64,000 nt of DNA from Bythopirellula polymerisocia (GCF_007860015.1 NZ_SJPS01000002.1:372898-436897), one strand, 5' to 3'. Counted from the stretch's first letter, positions 37,168 to 47,106 are shown. Translations and numbers: made by a program. The notes: generated by a model not told the origin, from the letters alone.

Positions 37168-38523
37168 ATGTCTAAGATAAATCGCAGAAAGATTGGTGCC
37201 ATTGCGGCACTTTTACTTATACTCACTACTTCCAGAAGCGATGCCGCCGAATTCGCGAGTTACGATGCAGCAGTTCACGATGCGAGAGGATTTGCATTCG
37301 CTGACTTCGATGACTTCTTTGCAGTCGATACGTCGGGGGGCGTAATGAGCATCGACATCAACAATGATATCGATATGGCAAACGGCTTGTTCGGTGGCAT
37401 GGGGGCCGACTTTGTGGCAGATTTTAACCCTGCAACGACCCAGCTAGAGATCATGCTGACTGTCGACCCACTGAACGTCGCCAGCAGCTTCAACATCGTG
37501 CTTGTGGACAACGATGGGGTCGACACAGGCGAGGAATACCAATTCTCATTTAACCTGACTGGCGTAACACCCGGTCTGCCGACGCTGCTAACCCAGTCAC
37601 TCGTCAGCCCTGGTCCAGTTTTTCGCCAGGCCGCCTTCAATCAGATGGATGGAGATATGATCCAGAACTACGGACTTCGTCAAATCCAAATTCAGAGTGC
37701 GTTTGGCGGCACCGACCGGTTGAAGATCGACGTGGATAGCGTCAAGCTGGTCGATCCGGACGATCCCTTGTTGATCGAGTTCAACACAACGACTTATGAA
37801 GCTCAAACACAAAAGTTTACTTTCGGTACCTTCAGCGAGACGGGTGTGCTCGATGCCTCCGGCTCAACTTTCTTGATCAACGCCGACCCAGCCGGAACCG
37901 GTGGGCCCAGCGGTGGTTTTGGCTTCACTGGATTGAATGTTGACTTCGACGCCGCAGACTACCAAATCGAGATCGAGGCAAGGCTGCTCGGAAACAATAC
38001 AGCCGACCAGTTCAATCTGCTGTTAGGCGACAACGATGGCGATGATAGCGGCCCAGGATTAGGCAGTGAAGACTTTAATTTCTTCGTCGATACAGCCAAC
38101 TTCAACACAAGTACTTTCAGCACGTTTACAATCCCGTTGGGGAGCGGCTCTGAAACCGACTTTGTGACAACCTTCGGTTTCACTAATGGTGGCGATGGCC
38201 TGCAGAATTTTGGGCTAAGCCAGATGCAGATCCAGGCGAGTGGCGATGATCCTGGTGTGCTGGGCATAGAAATCTTGCGGTTCTCGATCGTCGAGCGTCC
38301 TCCAGGTATTGCAGGTGACTTCGACGGCGATGGCGACGTGGATGGACATGATTTCCTGGTCTGGCAACGAAATCCTGCTGTCGGAGATTTGTCCGATTGG
38401 CAGACTAACTATGGAGCGCCGCCGCTGGCAGCCGCAACGAGTGTTCCTGAACCAGCCACCTGGATGCTCCTGCTGTGTGCTACTGGCGCGATGCCCATTC
38501 GCCGAATTACAGAGAGGTCCTAA
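37168..38523 (+). CDS. PEP-CTERM secreted protein with dockerin-like motif
   Basis: 451 residues with a signal peptide (IGAIAALLLILTTSRSDA). Two related beta-sandwich halves follow: both contain QFNLLL/FNIVLVDNDG-type strands with Asp-rich turns (about 110-160 and 270-320), and both carry QLRQIQIQS/LSQMQIQAS-like strands, so the protein probably arose by domain duplication. A dockerin-like loop (AGDFDGDGDVDGHDFLVW, about 375) and a PEP-CTERM tag (SVPEPATWMLLLCATG) end it. A hairpin that fits a terminator follows the stop. Probably a surface glycan-binding partner in the xylan locus; no enzyme domain seen. Confidence 0.82.
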   Translation: MSKINRRKIGAIAALLLILTTSRSDAAEFASYDAAVHDARGFAFADFDDFFAVDTSGGVMSIDINNDIDMANGLFGGMGADFVADFNPATTQLEIMLTVDPLNVASSFNIVLVDNDGVDTGEEYQFSFNLTGVTPGLPTLLTQSLVSPGPVFRQAAFNQMDGDMIQNYGLRQIQIQSAFGGTDRLKIDVDSVKLVDPDDPLLIEFNTTTYEAQTQKFTFGTFSETGVLDASGSTFLINADPAGTGGPSGGFGFTGLNVDFDAADYQIEIEARLLGNNTADQFNLLLGDNDGDDSGPGLGSEDFNFFVDTANFNTSTFSTFTIPLGSGSETDFVTTFGFTNGGDGLQNFGLSQMQIQASGDDPGVLGIEILRFSIVERPPGIAGDFDGDGDVDGHDFLVWQRNPAVGDLSDWQTNYGAPPLAAATSVPEPATWMLLLCATGAMPIRRITERS

Positions 38524-38533
38524 TTGAAGTTAT

Positions 38534-38565
38534 GGCGCCGGTGGGTTGGGCAGCCCATCGGCGCC
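38534..38565 (+). terminator. Hairpin between PEP-CTERM and DUF1559 genes
   Basis: GGCGCCGGTGGG pairs with CCCATCGGCGCC across an 8-base loop, 10 bases past the stop at 38523. No U-run follows, so it may attenuate rather than fully stop transcription. Confidence 0.5.
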
Positions 38566-38633
38566 GCTAATCATTTGTTCGCTGGCCGTGCATTACGCGC
38601 CAGAGCTTTTCAACCAATTTGGGAACGGAAGTC

Positions 38634-39713
38634 ATGACAAGTCCCATCATCAGACGCGGTTTTACTCTGGTCGAACTCCTGGTCGTTATTGCAATCATAG
38701 GAGTGCTTGTCGCGTTGCTGCTGCCGGCGGTTCAAGCCGCACGAGAGGCGGCACGGCGTATGAGTTGTGTTAACAACCTGAAGAATGTTGCGTTAGCTGC
38801 AATTAACCATCATGACCAGCGTGGCGCTTTTCCGATCGACGAGGATTACTTCAACGGCAATTCTGTCCAGGAAGTTGATCTCGACTCACTCACCTTTTCT
38901 TGGCAACCACGCACTAAATTCGGTATTCCGAAAGAAGGCCTCGACGGTGGTGGCTGGATTGTCCGCGTTTTGCCTTACCTCGAACAACAAGCACTTTACG
39001 ATAGATTTGATATCCCCGGCCACGGACTGAACGGCGATTGGAACGACAGGCAGAATTTGGGGATGAACTACACTCTCGATCCGACCTTCCGCGCTGCGGT
39101 GGAAACGCAGCCCGCGGTCCTCGTTTGTCCCTCGGACGAATTTGGCGGGCTGCAACCAAATCAGTTTCCCTATTCTGATAGTAGTGTGCCATTTGGCAGG
39201 GAGCTTACTGTTGCGACAACGTGCTACAAAGGAAATGCAGGCGATGGACACTTCGAATTCTTGCCTAGTTTTGCCCCGCAACCTCCCGGACTCTATACCT
39301 ACGATCCATTATTTCAATGCTACACTGGCGATGACTGCGTAGGGATGTTCTGGAGGACAACCTACATCCGCGGTGGCGTTGAGTTACGTCAAGTAAGTGA
39401 CGGTGCAAGCAACACGTTTCTTATCGGAGAATCCTCCCCGGTTGACGGTAACAGCGCCGCATGGTCGAGTGACGGCGATTGGGCCATCACCGCGATCAAA
39501 TTGAATTGGGACCCTCAGACATCGGGCGCCTGCACGAATCCCGGTGCAAGGGAGTGCTGGACCCAAAATCGTGGCTTTCGCAGCAATCATCCTGGCGGTG
39601 CCAACTTTGCAATGGTCGATGGCTCGGTGTCGTTTGTGCAAGACGATGTTAACCCGTTGGTTTATCGAGCTCTCTCGACGCGCAACCGTGGCGAAACTAG
39701 CTCCAGAGATTGA
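38634..39713 (+). CDS. DUF1559-family prepilin-like protein
   Basis: 359 residues from the ATG at 38634, preceded by GGGAACGGAAG; an alternative TTG at 38619 is less likely. Prepilin signature GFTLVELLVVIAIIGVLVAL right after a short basic leader, then AVQAAREAARRMSCVNNLKN, and the C-terminal SNHPGGANFAMVDGSVSFV that defines DUF1559. Paired with the lipoprotein gene 41 bases downstream, a very common planctomycete arrangement. Thought to act in a pseudopilus-like surface system; exact job unknown. Confidence 0.9.
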   Translation: MTSPIIRRGFTLVELLVVIAIIGVLVALLLPAVQAAREAARRMSCVNNLKNVALAAINHHDQRGAFPIDEDYFNGNSVQEVDLDSLTFSWQPRTKFGIPKEGLDGGGWIVRVLPYLEQQALYDRFDIPGHGLNGDWNDRQNLGMNYTLDPTFRAAVETQPAVLVCPSDEFGGLQPNQFPYSDSSVPFGRELTVATTCYKGNAGDGHFEFLPSFAPQPPGLYTYDPLFQCYTGDDCVGMFWRTTYIRGGVELRQVSDGASNTFLIGESSPVDGNSAAWSSDGDWAITAIKLNWDPQTSGACTNPGARECWTQNRGFRSNHPGGANFAMVDGSVSFVQDDVNPLVYRALSTRNRGETSSRD

Positions 39714-39754
39714 CATTCATGTCGCACACTCAGAAATTCCAAGGAGCGAAATGG

Positions 39755-40201
39755 ATGCAAACCTTATTCTGTAGACACCTCCCAAGCAGCGGTTGTGTTC
39801 GGGGCAGCCTTGTCCTAGCCGTTCTTGTCACCTGTCTTTCCGGGTGCGGGAGCAAATACGACTCAACGGCCGTCGGAATCGTGACCGTGAATGGAACGCC
39901 GGTTTCTCCTGGTCTCGTCACTTTTGTCCCTGAGGATCCTTCTGCCGTACCGTCGATAAGCAACCTCGACTCGAACGGAAAATTCGAGCTCAAGACGAAC
40001 AAACTGCCAGGTCTTCCACCAGGTAAGTACCGTGCGTCGGTACAGGCCTTCCGTCCGCCGGATGTTCCAGAAGGTCAACGCAGCTTCGAACCATCCGAAC
40101 CGCTGGTCCCCGAAAAATATCTGCAAGTTACCACGTCGGGTTTGGAATTCACCGTTGAGCCTGGCAGCAACACCATCGATATTGAGTTGAGCTCGAAGTA
40201 A
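39755..40201 (+). CDS. Lipoprotein with carboxypeptidase-regulatory-like fold
   Basis: 148 residues. Starts at the ATG at 39755 with AAGGAG eight bases before it. A lipobox (VLVTCLSGCGS, cysteine at about residue 30) predicts a lipoprotein. The mature domain has the small beta-sandwich pattern VGIVTVNGTPVSPGLVTFVP, SNLDSNGKFEL, LPPGKYRASVQA seen in planctomycete companions of DUF1559 proteins. Sits directly behind DUF1559 and is probably co-transcribed. Confidence 0.85.
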   Translation: MQTLFCRHLPSSGCVRGSLVLAVLVTCLSGCGSKYDSTAVGIVTVNGTPVSPGLVTFVPEDPSAVPSISNLDSNGKFELKTNKLPGLPPGKYRASVQAFRPPDVPEGQRSFEPSEPLVPEKYLQVTTSGLEFTVEPGSNTIDIELSSK

Positions 40202-40655
40202 TCTAAATGGCCCCTTAAACTCACTGACTATTGAGTCCCACTCTAGAGGTTACTTTCGAAGTTGTATGTCAAGCTAAATGTGGCAAAGAAGTTCAGTTCG
40301 TATGGCAAGGCTCCTGTGCCCACAACGTTTTAATGGCGAGCGTGCTGAACAAGCGGTCCACCCTAGCGATCCTCCCATGCCCACAATGTGCGGCCAACCT
40401 CGTCTTGTAGCTCAATCGAAGTTGTATCAGAGATTGCTCGACTTATGTACTAGTACTGCAAATGCACAGGAGTACTGCCTCGGCACATTCTCAGCGATAA
40501 CGAAAGGGGGTGATTACGAAGCAACGGAACAATACAGCAGTCACATGATGAATGCCTATGTTTACGTTGGCAACTTCGCAGGTAAGCTGCCTCACAATCA
40601 CGAGACTTGGTGAGTCAAACACTTTTTACGAGAAGCAGATCTTAAGAGAATTCCT
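40202..40655. other. 454-base gap before the symporter gene
   Basis: No gene that I can support; a 111-residue frame at 40278-40613 lacks a start site, signal or recognisable domain. It should contain the promoter of the symporter/GH10/GH3 run, but I see no copy of the LacI operator TGACAGCGCT here. Confidence 0.45.
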
Positions 40656-42053
40656 ATGCATCAAGACTCCCAAAAACTGTCGGTATTGGAAAAGACCGGG
40701 TACAGCCTGGGCGATTGCGCTGCCAATTTTGTGTTTCAAACACAAATCATGTTCTTGATGGGATTCTACACCGACGTATTTGGAATTGCTGCCTCGACTG
40801 CCGGATACATTTTTCTGATTTCGCGATTGTGGGACGCTTTCAACGATCCCATGATGGGTGCGCTTGCCGATCGAACTGATACGCGATGGGGAAAGTTCCG
40901 CCCATGGATTCTCATTACAGCGATTCCATTCGCGATACTCTTTGTGCTTTGCTACACAGTCCCCAATCTTAGCACGACTGGAAAGATTATTTGGGCTGTG
41001 GTTACTTACAATCTTCTGATGATGATCTACACGGCCAATAACATCCCCTATTCCGCACTGACCGGCGTGATGACAGGTGATCGGGCAGAACGTGGTAGCC
41101 TGGTAACTTGGCGCTTTGTTTTTGCGATGATAGCCCAGTTTGTGGTGCAGACCTATACGCTCAATATCGTGGCTTCTTTTGGTGGGCAAGCAGATCCTGC
41201 TGGCGCATGGCAGAAGACAATTGCGTTGTGGGCCATCATTGCCGTAGCGTTTTTTGTCGTCACATTTGCCACTACGCAAGAGCGAGTAAAACCTGACCCA
41301 CAGATCAAGAGTTCGCTTCGTGGAGACGTGGCCGACTTATTTGGTAATCGCAATTGGGTGGCGCTTGCGGTGGCCACAGTATTTATCTTTATTTGCCTTT
41401 CTATGCGAGGCGGGAGCACATATTACTATTTTCAATACTATATTCGGGAAGGGGAGGTTTTTGGACGAGCCCCATCCTGGCAGGATCTATTCGGGTGGTT
41501 TAATGGATTGGGAACACTGACCACGATCGCCGGGGTATTGCTTTCCAAGCCACTAGCAATGCGATTCGGGAACAGAGATGTCTTCCGGGTGAGTCTTTTT
41601 CTGACAGCCATCTGCATGGCTGCCTTTTATTTTTTGCCACCCACTGCACTTCTAGCGATCTTGTTATTGCAGATGTTGCTACAGTTTGTTTATGGCACGA
41701 CGATTCCCTTGCTCTGGGCTATGATGGCAGACGTGGCAGACTTTACCGAGTGGAAGACGGGTCGCCGAGCGACCGCCATGACATTTGCTTTGACCGTATT
41801 CGCATTAAAGCTGGGACTGAGCCTAGGGGGGGCCTTGCAAGGCTGGCTGCTCGACTACTACCAGTATGCTCCTAATGCAGCGCAATCTGAGCGCACCATG
41901 GAAGGGATCCGATTGCTCATGAGCGTGTTTCCAGCCATCTCGTTCTTCCTCGGAGTTGGAGCATTGCTCTATTACAAAATTGGAAAGGCGACGGAATTGG
42001 AAATGCACGAAGAGCTCACGGAACGTCGCAGACGACTCCATGCAACCCTGTAG
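40656..42053 (+). CDS. GPH-family sugar:cation symporter
   Basis: 465 residues with twelve hydrophobic helices. The family marks are clear: VLEKTGYSLGDCAANFVFQ at the start, FLISRLWDAFNDPMMGALADRT (the conserved R-WD--NDP---G motif of glycoside-pentoside-hexuronide:cation symporters), TRWGKFRPW and the NNIPYSALTGVMT loop. It should import xylose, xylobiose or related sugars with H+ or Na+. GH10 and GH3 follow on the same strand (gaps of 38 and 87 bases). The substrate is inferred from these neighbours. Confidence 0.9.
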   Translation: MHQDSQKLSVLEKTGYSLGDCAANFVFQTQIMFLMGFYTDVFGIAASTAGYIFLISRLWDAFNDPMMGALADRTDTRWGKFRPWILITAIPFAILFVLCYTVPNLSTTGKIIWAVVTYNLLMMIYTANNIPYSALTGVMTGDRAERGSLVTWRFVFAMIAQFVVQTYTLNIVASFGGQADPAGAWQKTIALWAIIAVAFFVVTFATTQERVKPDPQIKSSLRGDVADLFGNRNWVALAVATVFIFICLSMRGGSTYYYFQYYIREGEVFGRAPSWQDLFGWFNGLGTLTTIAGVLLSKPLAMRFGNRDVFRVSLFLTAICMAAFYFLPPTALLAILLLQMLLQFVYGTTIPLLWAMMADVADFTEWKTGRRATAMTFALTVFALKLGLSLGGALQGWLLDYYQYAPNAAQSERTMEGIRLLMSVFPAISFFLGVGALLYYKIGKATELEMHEELTERRRRLHATL

Positions 42054-42091
42054 TTAGAAACTAAGATTCAATCCCATTGGTCGATTTGAGT

Positions 42092-43243
42092 ATGAATAAA
42101 ACCGATTCAAACGTTCTATTTCAACTAGTGTTCTGTTGCATTTGCGTGCAAGTGAATACGGCATCGGCCCAGCAAGCCACCTTGAAGGAGGCCTTCAAAG
42201 AGGACTTCCTCGTAGGAACTGCTTTAGGTAATGCGCAGGTGCTCGGTAAGGTGCCTGCCGCTTTGGAGTTGGCGGCCAAGCAGTTCAACTCAATTACTCC
42301 CGAGAATCTGCTTAAGTGGGAAAGTGTGCATCCTGAGCCGGACAAGTACGATTTCAAGGCTGCGGATCAACTCGTGGATTTCGGTAGAAAGCACGACATG
42401 TTTATCGTCGGCCACACCTTGGTCTGGCACAGTCAAACGCCGAAATGGGTCTTCGAGGACGAACAAGGAAAACCCCTCGAACGTGACGCATTACTTGAGC
42501 GAATGCGGGACCATATCCACACCGTCGTTGGTCGTTACAAGGGAAGAATCCACGGTTGGGACGTTGTGAACGAGGCCATCGTCACCGAGCCGCGTGACGA
42601 GAGAAAGGGCGCCTGGCGCGAGACGCCCTGGAGTATGATTATTGGCCCTGATTACATCCAAAAAGCATTCCAATATGCACATGAAGCCGACCCCGACGCC
42701 GAATTGTACTACAACGACTTCGACGAATGGAAGCTCGGCAAGCGAGATTATATAGCCAAGCTCGTCTCCAATCTCAAAGACAACAACATTCGCATTGATG
42801 GCATCGGCCTACAAGGTCATTGGGGGCTCGACTATCCCACGGTGACCGAAATGGAATTAATGTTTCAAGACCTAAGCCAACTTGGCGTGAAGTTGATGAT
42901 CACAGAACTTGACATTAACGTATTGCCAAGGCCGTCCCGCCATACGGGTGCAGATGTGGCGGTCCGCTTTCAGGATCGACCAGAATTCAATCCATTTGCC
43001 ACTGGTCTACCCGATGATATGCAAAAACAACTAGCCAATCGGTATGAGATAATCTTCCGCATATTTCACGACCATCGGGATAGTCTCGACCGAGTAACCT
43101 TTTGGGGTGTCGACGATGGGCAATCGTGGCTCAACTATTGGCCGATTGCCGGTCGAACAAATTATCCCTTGCTTTTTGATCGCAACTACCAGCCCAAACC
43201 TGCTTTTTACGCTGTTTTGCGGGTAGCCGAAGATGAAAAATAA
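42092..43243 (+). CDS. GH10 endo-beta-1,4-xylanase, secreted or periplasmic
   Basis: 383 residues from the ATG at 42092; the frame opens at a TTG, 42077. A signal-like stretch (VLFQLVFCCICVQVNTASA) precedes the mature start QQATLKEAFK. GH10 motifs are complete: FNSITPENLLKWESVHP, GHTLVWHSQTPKWV, acid/base Glu in GWDVVNEAIV (about residue 160), YYNDFDEWK, GIGLQGHWG and the nucleophile Glu in MITELDINVLPRP (about 272), then FWGVDDGQSWLN. No PEP-CTERM or dockerin-like tail, unlike the larger GH10 at 32487-34619, so the two probably act in different places on the same polymer. It follows the symporter by 38 bases. Confidence 0.93.
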   Translation: MNKTDSNVLFQLVFCCICVQVNTASAQQATLKEAFKEDFLVGTALGNAQVLGKVPAALELAAKQFNSITPENLLKWESVHPEPDKYDFKAADQLVDFGRKHDMFIVGHTLVWHSQTPKWVFEDEQGKPLERDALLERMRDHIHTVVGRYKGRIHGWDVVNEAIVTEPRDERKGAWRETPWSMIIGPDYIQKAFQYAHEADPDAELYYNDFDEWKLGKRDYIAKLVSNLKDNNIRIDGIGLQGHWGLDYPTVTEMELMFQDLSQLGVKLMITELDINVLPRPSRHTGADVAVRFQDRPEFNPFATGLPDDMQKQLANRYEIIFRIFHDHRDSLDRVTFWGVDDGQSWLNYWPIAGRTNYPLLFDRNYQPKPAFYAVLRVAEDEK

Positions 43244-43330
43244 ACTACTGGACATAGAATACTTTAAGTGCAGAGGCAATGAAGAATGCACTACCACATA
43301 ATAGAACGCTAAACTCAGGAGATTCTTAGT

Positions 43331-45664
43331 TTGTCGATTGATGCTATTACTGTTTCCACTCCCATTTATCAGCTCGCGGATAAGCCAATTGAGCAGCGCG
43401 TTGCCGACTTGCTTTCTCGGATGACGCTCGAAGAAAAAGTGGCGCAGATGGTTTGTGTCTGGAACGAGAAGAACGATAAGCTTCTCGACGAGCAGGCATG
43501 CTTTGATCCGGTGCGCGCCAAATCTCGCTTTGGGCATGGCCATGGTCTTGGACAAGTAGGACGATTGAGCGATGCGGGTAGTAACATGGGAAAGAGCTTC
43601 GCTTCGGGACGAAACGCTCTCCAAATGGCTGAGCTCGCAAACACGATCCAACGTTGGTTTATCGAGAACAGTCGGCTAGGCATTCCCGTGATCTTTCATG
43701 AAGAGTGTCTACATGGACTGATGGCGGTGGACGCAACGAGCTTTCCTCAGCCGATTGGCTTAGCTGCAACGTTCGATCCCGATTTGGTTAGAGAGGTCTT
43801 CCAAGTCACTGCGAGTGAAACACGATGCCGTGGCGGGCACCATGCTTTGGCTCCCGTTGTGGACGTTGCCCGCGATGCGCGCTGGGGTCGTGTGGAAGAA
43901 ACTTTCGGAGAAGATCCCTATCTAGTCGCCACGATGGGAATCGCTGCAGTGCTAGGACTACAGGGAGATCGGTCATTTCAGGACGGCCGTAGCGTGATTG
44001 CGACATTAAAACATTTTGCCGCACATGGTCAACCAGAATCAGGAAACAACTGTGCTCCGGTCAACGTGTCAATGCGCGTATTGCGCGAAGTTTTCCTCTA
44101 CCCATTCAAACAAGCAATTAAACACGGCAAGGCCTTGGCCGTGATGGCTTCGTACAATGAGATCGATGGTGTCCCATCGCATGCCAATCGGTGGCTTTTA
44201 CGTGACGTATTGCGGGATGAATGGGGCTTCGAAGGTATAGTTGTATCGGATTATTACGCCGTTCGTGAACTCAACGAGAGGCCCGAACTCTACGGGCACC
44301 ATTTGGCCGCCGATGGCAAGCAGGCTGGCGAACTAGCTGTCCGAGCTGGAGTAAACATCGAACTTCCCGAGCCCGATTGCTACAAATCGCTAATCGAGAG
44401 TGTTGACGCTGGTCTGGTCACCGAGGGCAATATCGATGAATTAGTCAGTCCACTCTTGAAGCAGAAGTTTCAACTTGGGTTGTTCGACAATCCATACGTC
44501 GATCCGGAGGTCGCCCAGCAAATTTCTGGCAGTGAAGAGCATCGCACGATTGCCTTGCGAGCTGCCCACAAGACCATTACTCTGTTGAAGAACAGAAATC
44601 AGACGGTACCGCTCGATTTGGACAAGATTAGCACCATAGCGGTGATAGGTCCCAACGCAGATCGAATTCTCTTGGGTGGCTATAGCGGTTTGCCACGTTT
44701 CCAATCAACCGTACTTAAGGGGATACAAGACCATGTAGGCACGTCGGCTCAAGTGGTCTATCACGAAGGATGCAAGATCACCAAGGGAGGGTCCTGGTTC
44801 GAAGACACAGTGGTACCGTCCGATGTCGAGGAAGATCGTCGCAGTATTGCAGAGGCAGTGGAAATCGCCAGGAAAGCCGACGTGATTGTACTCGCTGTTG
44901 GCGGCAATGAGCAGACCTCCCGCGAAGCCTGGATGGGAAACCACCTTGGTGATCGCACCTCTTTGCAACTCTTCGGAATGCAAGATGCTTTGGTCGATGC
45001 ACTCGTTGAGCTAGGCAAACCGATTGTAGCCTTTCTGTTCAACGGGCGACCGTTGGCAATTGGCAACCTGTCAGAGAAAGCGGACGCTCTCTTTGAGTGC
45101 TGGTATCTCGGACAAGAGTCAGGGCGAGCAGTTGCGGATGTTTTGTTTGGAGACGCGAACCCAGGAGGTAAATTACCAATCTCGATTCCACGTTCCGTCG
45201 GACATGTACCATGCTTTTACAATTACAAACCTTCTGCCAGACGTGGTTACTTATTCGATGACGCGACACCTCTGTATCCGTTTGGTTTCGGACTGAGCTA
45301 TACACAATTCGAAATCGGGCAACCAAGACTTGCTCATTCAAGGATCGCTGTAGGAGAATCGACATTTGTTCAAGTCGATGTGAAGAATATCGGCAAGCGC
45401 TTAGGTGACGTGGTCGTGCAGATGTACATCCGCGACAGTGTTAGCTCGGTAACTCGTCCAATCAAAGAGCTAAAAAGATTTCAACGAGTGACGTTAGAAC
45501 CCGGGGAAAACCGAACAATTAATCTAGAAATCACACCAGATAGCCTGGCTTTTTATGACATTGAGATGAACCATGTCGTCGAACCTGGTGAATTCAAAGT
45601 TATGGTGGGTGACTCTTCTAGAGACTCGGATCTTCAAACCACAGTTTTGAAAGTCGTAGAGTAG
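43331..45664 (+). CDS. GH3-family beta-xylosidase or beta-glucosidase
   Basis: 777 residues from a TTG at 43331 with AGGAGA eight bases upstream. No signal peptide, so probably cytoplasmic. GH3 barrel: EQRVADLLSRMTLEEKVAQM, IFHEECLHGLMAVDATSFP, VVDVARDARWGRVEETFGED, NEIDGVPSHANRWLLRDVL and the nucleophile Asp in GIVVSDYYAVREL (about residue 305). The C-terminal alpha/beta sandwich holds IAVIGPNADRILLGGYSG and FLFNGRPLAIGN, and a fibronectin-III-like domain ends it (about 650-777, FGFGLSYTQFEI). GH3 enzymes of this shape cleave xylobiose or cellobiose. The context of two GH10 genes points to xylosidase. It closes the run started by the symporter. Confidence 0.92.
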   Translation: MSIDAITVSTPIYQLADKPIEQRVADLLSRMTLEEKVAQMVCVWNEKNDKLLDEQACFDPVRAKSRFGHGHGLGQVGRLSDAGSNMGKSFASGRNALQMAELANTIQRWFIENSRLGIPVIFHEECLHGLMAVDATSFPQPIGLAATFDPDLVREVFQVTASETRCRGGHHALAPVVDVARDARWGRVEETFGEDPYLVATMGIAAVLGLQGDRSFQDGRSVIATLKHFAAHGQPESGNNCAPVNVSMRVLREVFLYPFKQAIKHGKALAVMASYNEIDGVPSHANRWLLRDVLRDEWGFEGIVVSDYYAVRELNERPELYGHHLAADGKQAGELAVRAGVNIELPEPDCYKSLIESVDAGLVTEGNIDELVSPLLKQKFQLGLFDNPYVDPEVAQQISGSEEHRTIALRAAHKTITLLKNRNQTVPLDLDKISTIAVIGPNADRILLGGYSGLPRFQSTVLKGIQDHVGTSAQVVYHEGCKITKGGSWFEDTVVPSDVEEDRRSIAEAVEIARKADVIVLAVGGNEQTSREAWMGNHLGDRTSLQLFGMQDALVDALVELGKPIVAFLFNGRPLAIGNLSEKADALFECWYLGQESGRAVADVLFGDANPGGKLPISIPRSVGHVPCFYNYKPSARRGYLFDDATPLYPFGFGLSYTQFEIGQPRLAHSRIAVGESTFVQVDVKNIGKRLGDVVVQMYIRDSVSSVTRPIKELKRFQRVTLEPGENRTINLEITPDSLAFYDIEMNHVVEPGEFKVMVGDSSRDSDLQTTVLKVVE

Positions 45665-46330
45665 TATCCGAAAATTAAGGACAAATCGCTCATGACTCAG
45701 GTCTCAAGCAAAATGATCCCATGAAGAATTGCGTTGCTTGAGCCCCATGCCAATACTCCCTCCTACTATCTATGCGAAAATGTAATCGAGTTGTGGAATG
45801 CAGATGTTGTAGGTTCATATCTTGTCAGCCGACTTACATATGTTTTACCAAAATCCGACATCGGTGAAAGAAACTGATCTTCATTTAGAGGGTAACCATG
45901 TCACAGAACTCAATCTCGGTGATCAAGCCATTCAAGTGAGAAGGGCTTTGTGTTTTTAATTGAGTTCACCGAAGAAGAGCGGGAAAAATGCCGTAGCCGG
46001 AATCTGCCTGCTTTGCAGCTAACGGCGCAGCAACGCAAGCAATTGTAGCTGACAGGAATCCCAGCTTTTGTGATTAGTCGTATTCTATTGATAATCTCAT
46101 TAGAGAATAGACGATAAGAAAACAGTGGCGGTTTACCACCGACATATTCCTCATGAATTATGCCAAGCTGTGGAACAGCCGCCTTGTTGAGCAGAGTGCT
46201 CGGCCTTGAGCGGCACAATCAGTTGGCAGTATCTCTCGGCAGAGTTCTCCTGCATTGCCTACCTTCCTGCCTCAGCAGTCAATAAAATTCTGATGATGCA
46301 TAGGTAGAATTCTCGTGCGGAAAGATCTAC
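45665..46330. other. 666-base gap, start of a gene-poor zone
   Basis: No gene, RNA or clear repeat seen. Base composition is more AT-rich than in the neighbouring genes. Confidence 0.45.
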
Positions 46331-46694
46331 ATGAAGGAGATCAAAATGGACACGTTACAGGGAAGTTTGAGGGTCGAATCCTACCGTACCGCGAACGATG
46401 TGAGTCTTGAAAACCGTATCGCGAATTACCTCTATCATCGCAACGTTCCAGGATGCGAAGGCATCCAGACAATGGCCAAGTTGGGGACCGTGGTAGTTTA
46501 GAGGGAAGTTGCCCTCTCGACATGCCAAATGGTTATGTATTGAATGCTGTCGTCGGGTGGCAGGAGTGATTCAATTGATCGACCAATTAGTCGTCAACCA
46601 CAAGCGGATCAAAAGACCACGTCGACGCAAAGTCTCACCTAGCCTATTTAGCGGAACTCAATCAGCTCGGCGGCAACTGCTTTTGACGCGCTAG
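46331..46694 (+). pseudogene. Frameshifted BON-domain protein gene
   Basis: From ATG 46331 the frame reads MKEIKMDTLQGSL, then ENRIANYLYHRNVPGCEGI and LGTVVV before a TAG at about 46500. One frame over, LPSRHAKWLCIECCRRVAGV and IQLIDQLVV continue the same domain until 46694. Planctomycete BON-domain proteins have these pieces in one frame, so a single frameshift near 46497-46505 has split the gene. BON domains bind phospholipid or peptidoglycan-linked structures. A sequencing error could also cause this. Confidence 0.72.
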
Positions 46695-46869
46695 CCACTC
46701 GTTGAGGGTCTTACGCATCTGCTTGACGATCTTTTTGGATAGCTCCATGAGAGACGCTTCGTCCGTTGCATTTGGCTTGATGTAAAAGACTACTTTCTTG
46801 GCGTAGGACTTTTCATCAGAACTGGGTTCAGACTGAGGTTTACACAAGGTTTTTTTCCGAGACTTTCGG

Positions 46870-47106
46870 CAGCTGACACCTGCTGAAACTGCGGTCGGTG
46901 AATTCGACCTCAGGCAGTTCGCGGATTTCCAAACTGGCCGAGGGTGGACCACTCGACGCGGGTTTCGGGTGGAGCAAAGTCGCCGAGGTGTGTCTCAGAG
47001 TGAGACACCGCTGCGAGTTTGAAAAATCTGTTCCGGAGGAAGGTTGATGCACCCGCGGCGAGTTTGAGCGATGGCGAATTGACAGCGGTGGTCACACCTC
47101 TGCGGC
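46870..47106 (+). repeat. Dispersed 45-bp-period degenerate repeat, copy 3
   Basis: Best-preserved copy. AAACT (46931), TGGACCACTCGACGCG (46945) and the hairpin GCCGAGGTG...CACCGCTGC (46982-47014), then GAGTTTG (47015), GATGCACCC (47046), GAGTTTG (47060) and a last unit ending CACCTCTGCGGCG. Units recur every 45-54 bases. The Lys-rich minus-strand frame ending at 46662 is the only other thing in this gap; I do not recognise it. Confidence 0.7.

Noticed and set aside
40278..40613. Open frame of 111 residues in the xylan locus
   Set aside because: No ribosome site, no signal and no domain; composition unlike neighbouring genes.
46662..46952. Minus-strand frame with a Lys-rich tail (YAKKVVFYIKPNATDE)
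   Set aside because: It overlaps repeat copy 3 in its first half and no family was recognised, so I did not call a gene; the tail could be a remnant of one.
47076..47092. TGACAGCGGTGGTCA, resembling the LacI operator
   Set aside because: It lies in the dispersed repeat, copy 1 has an equivalent sequence without the palindrome, and no gene starts nearby.
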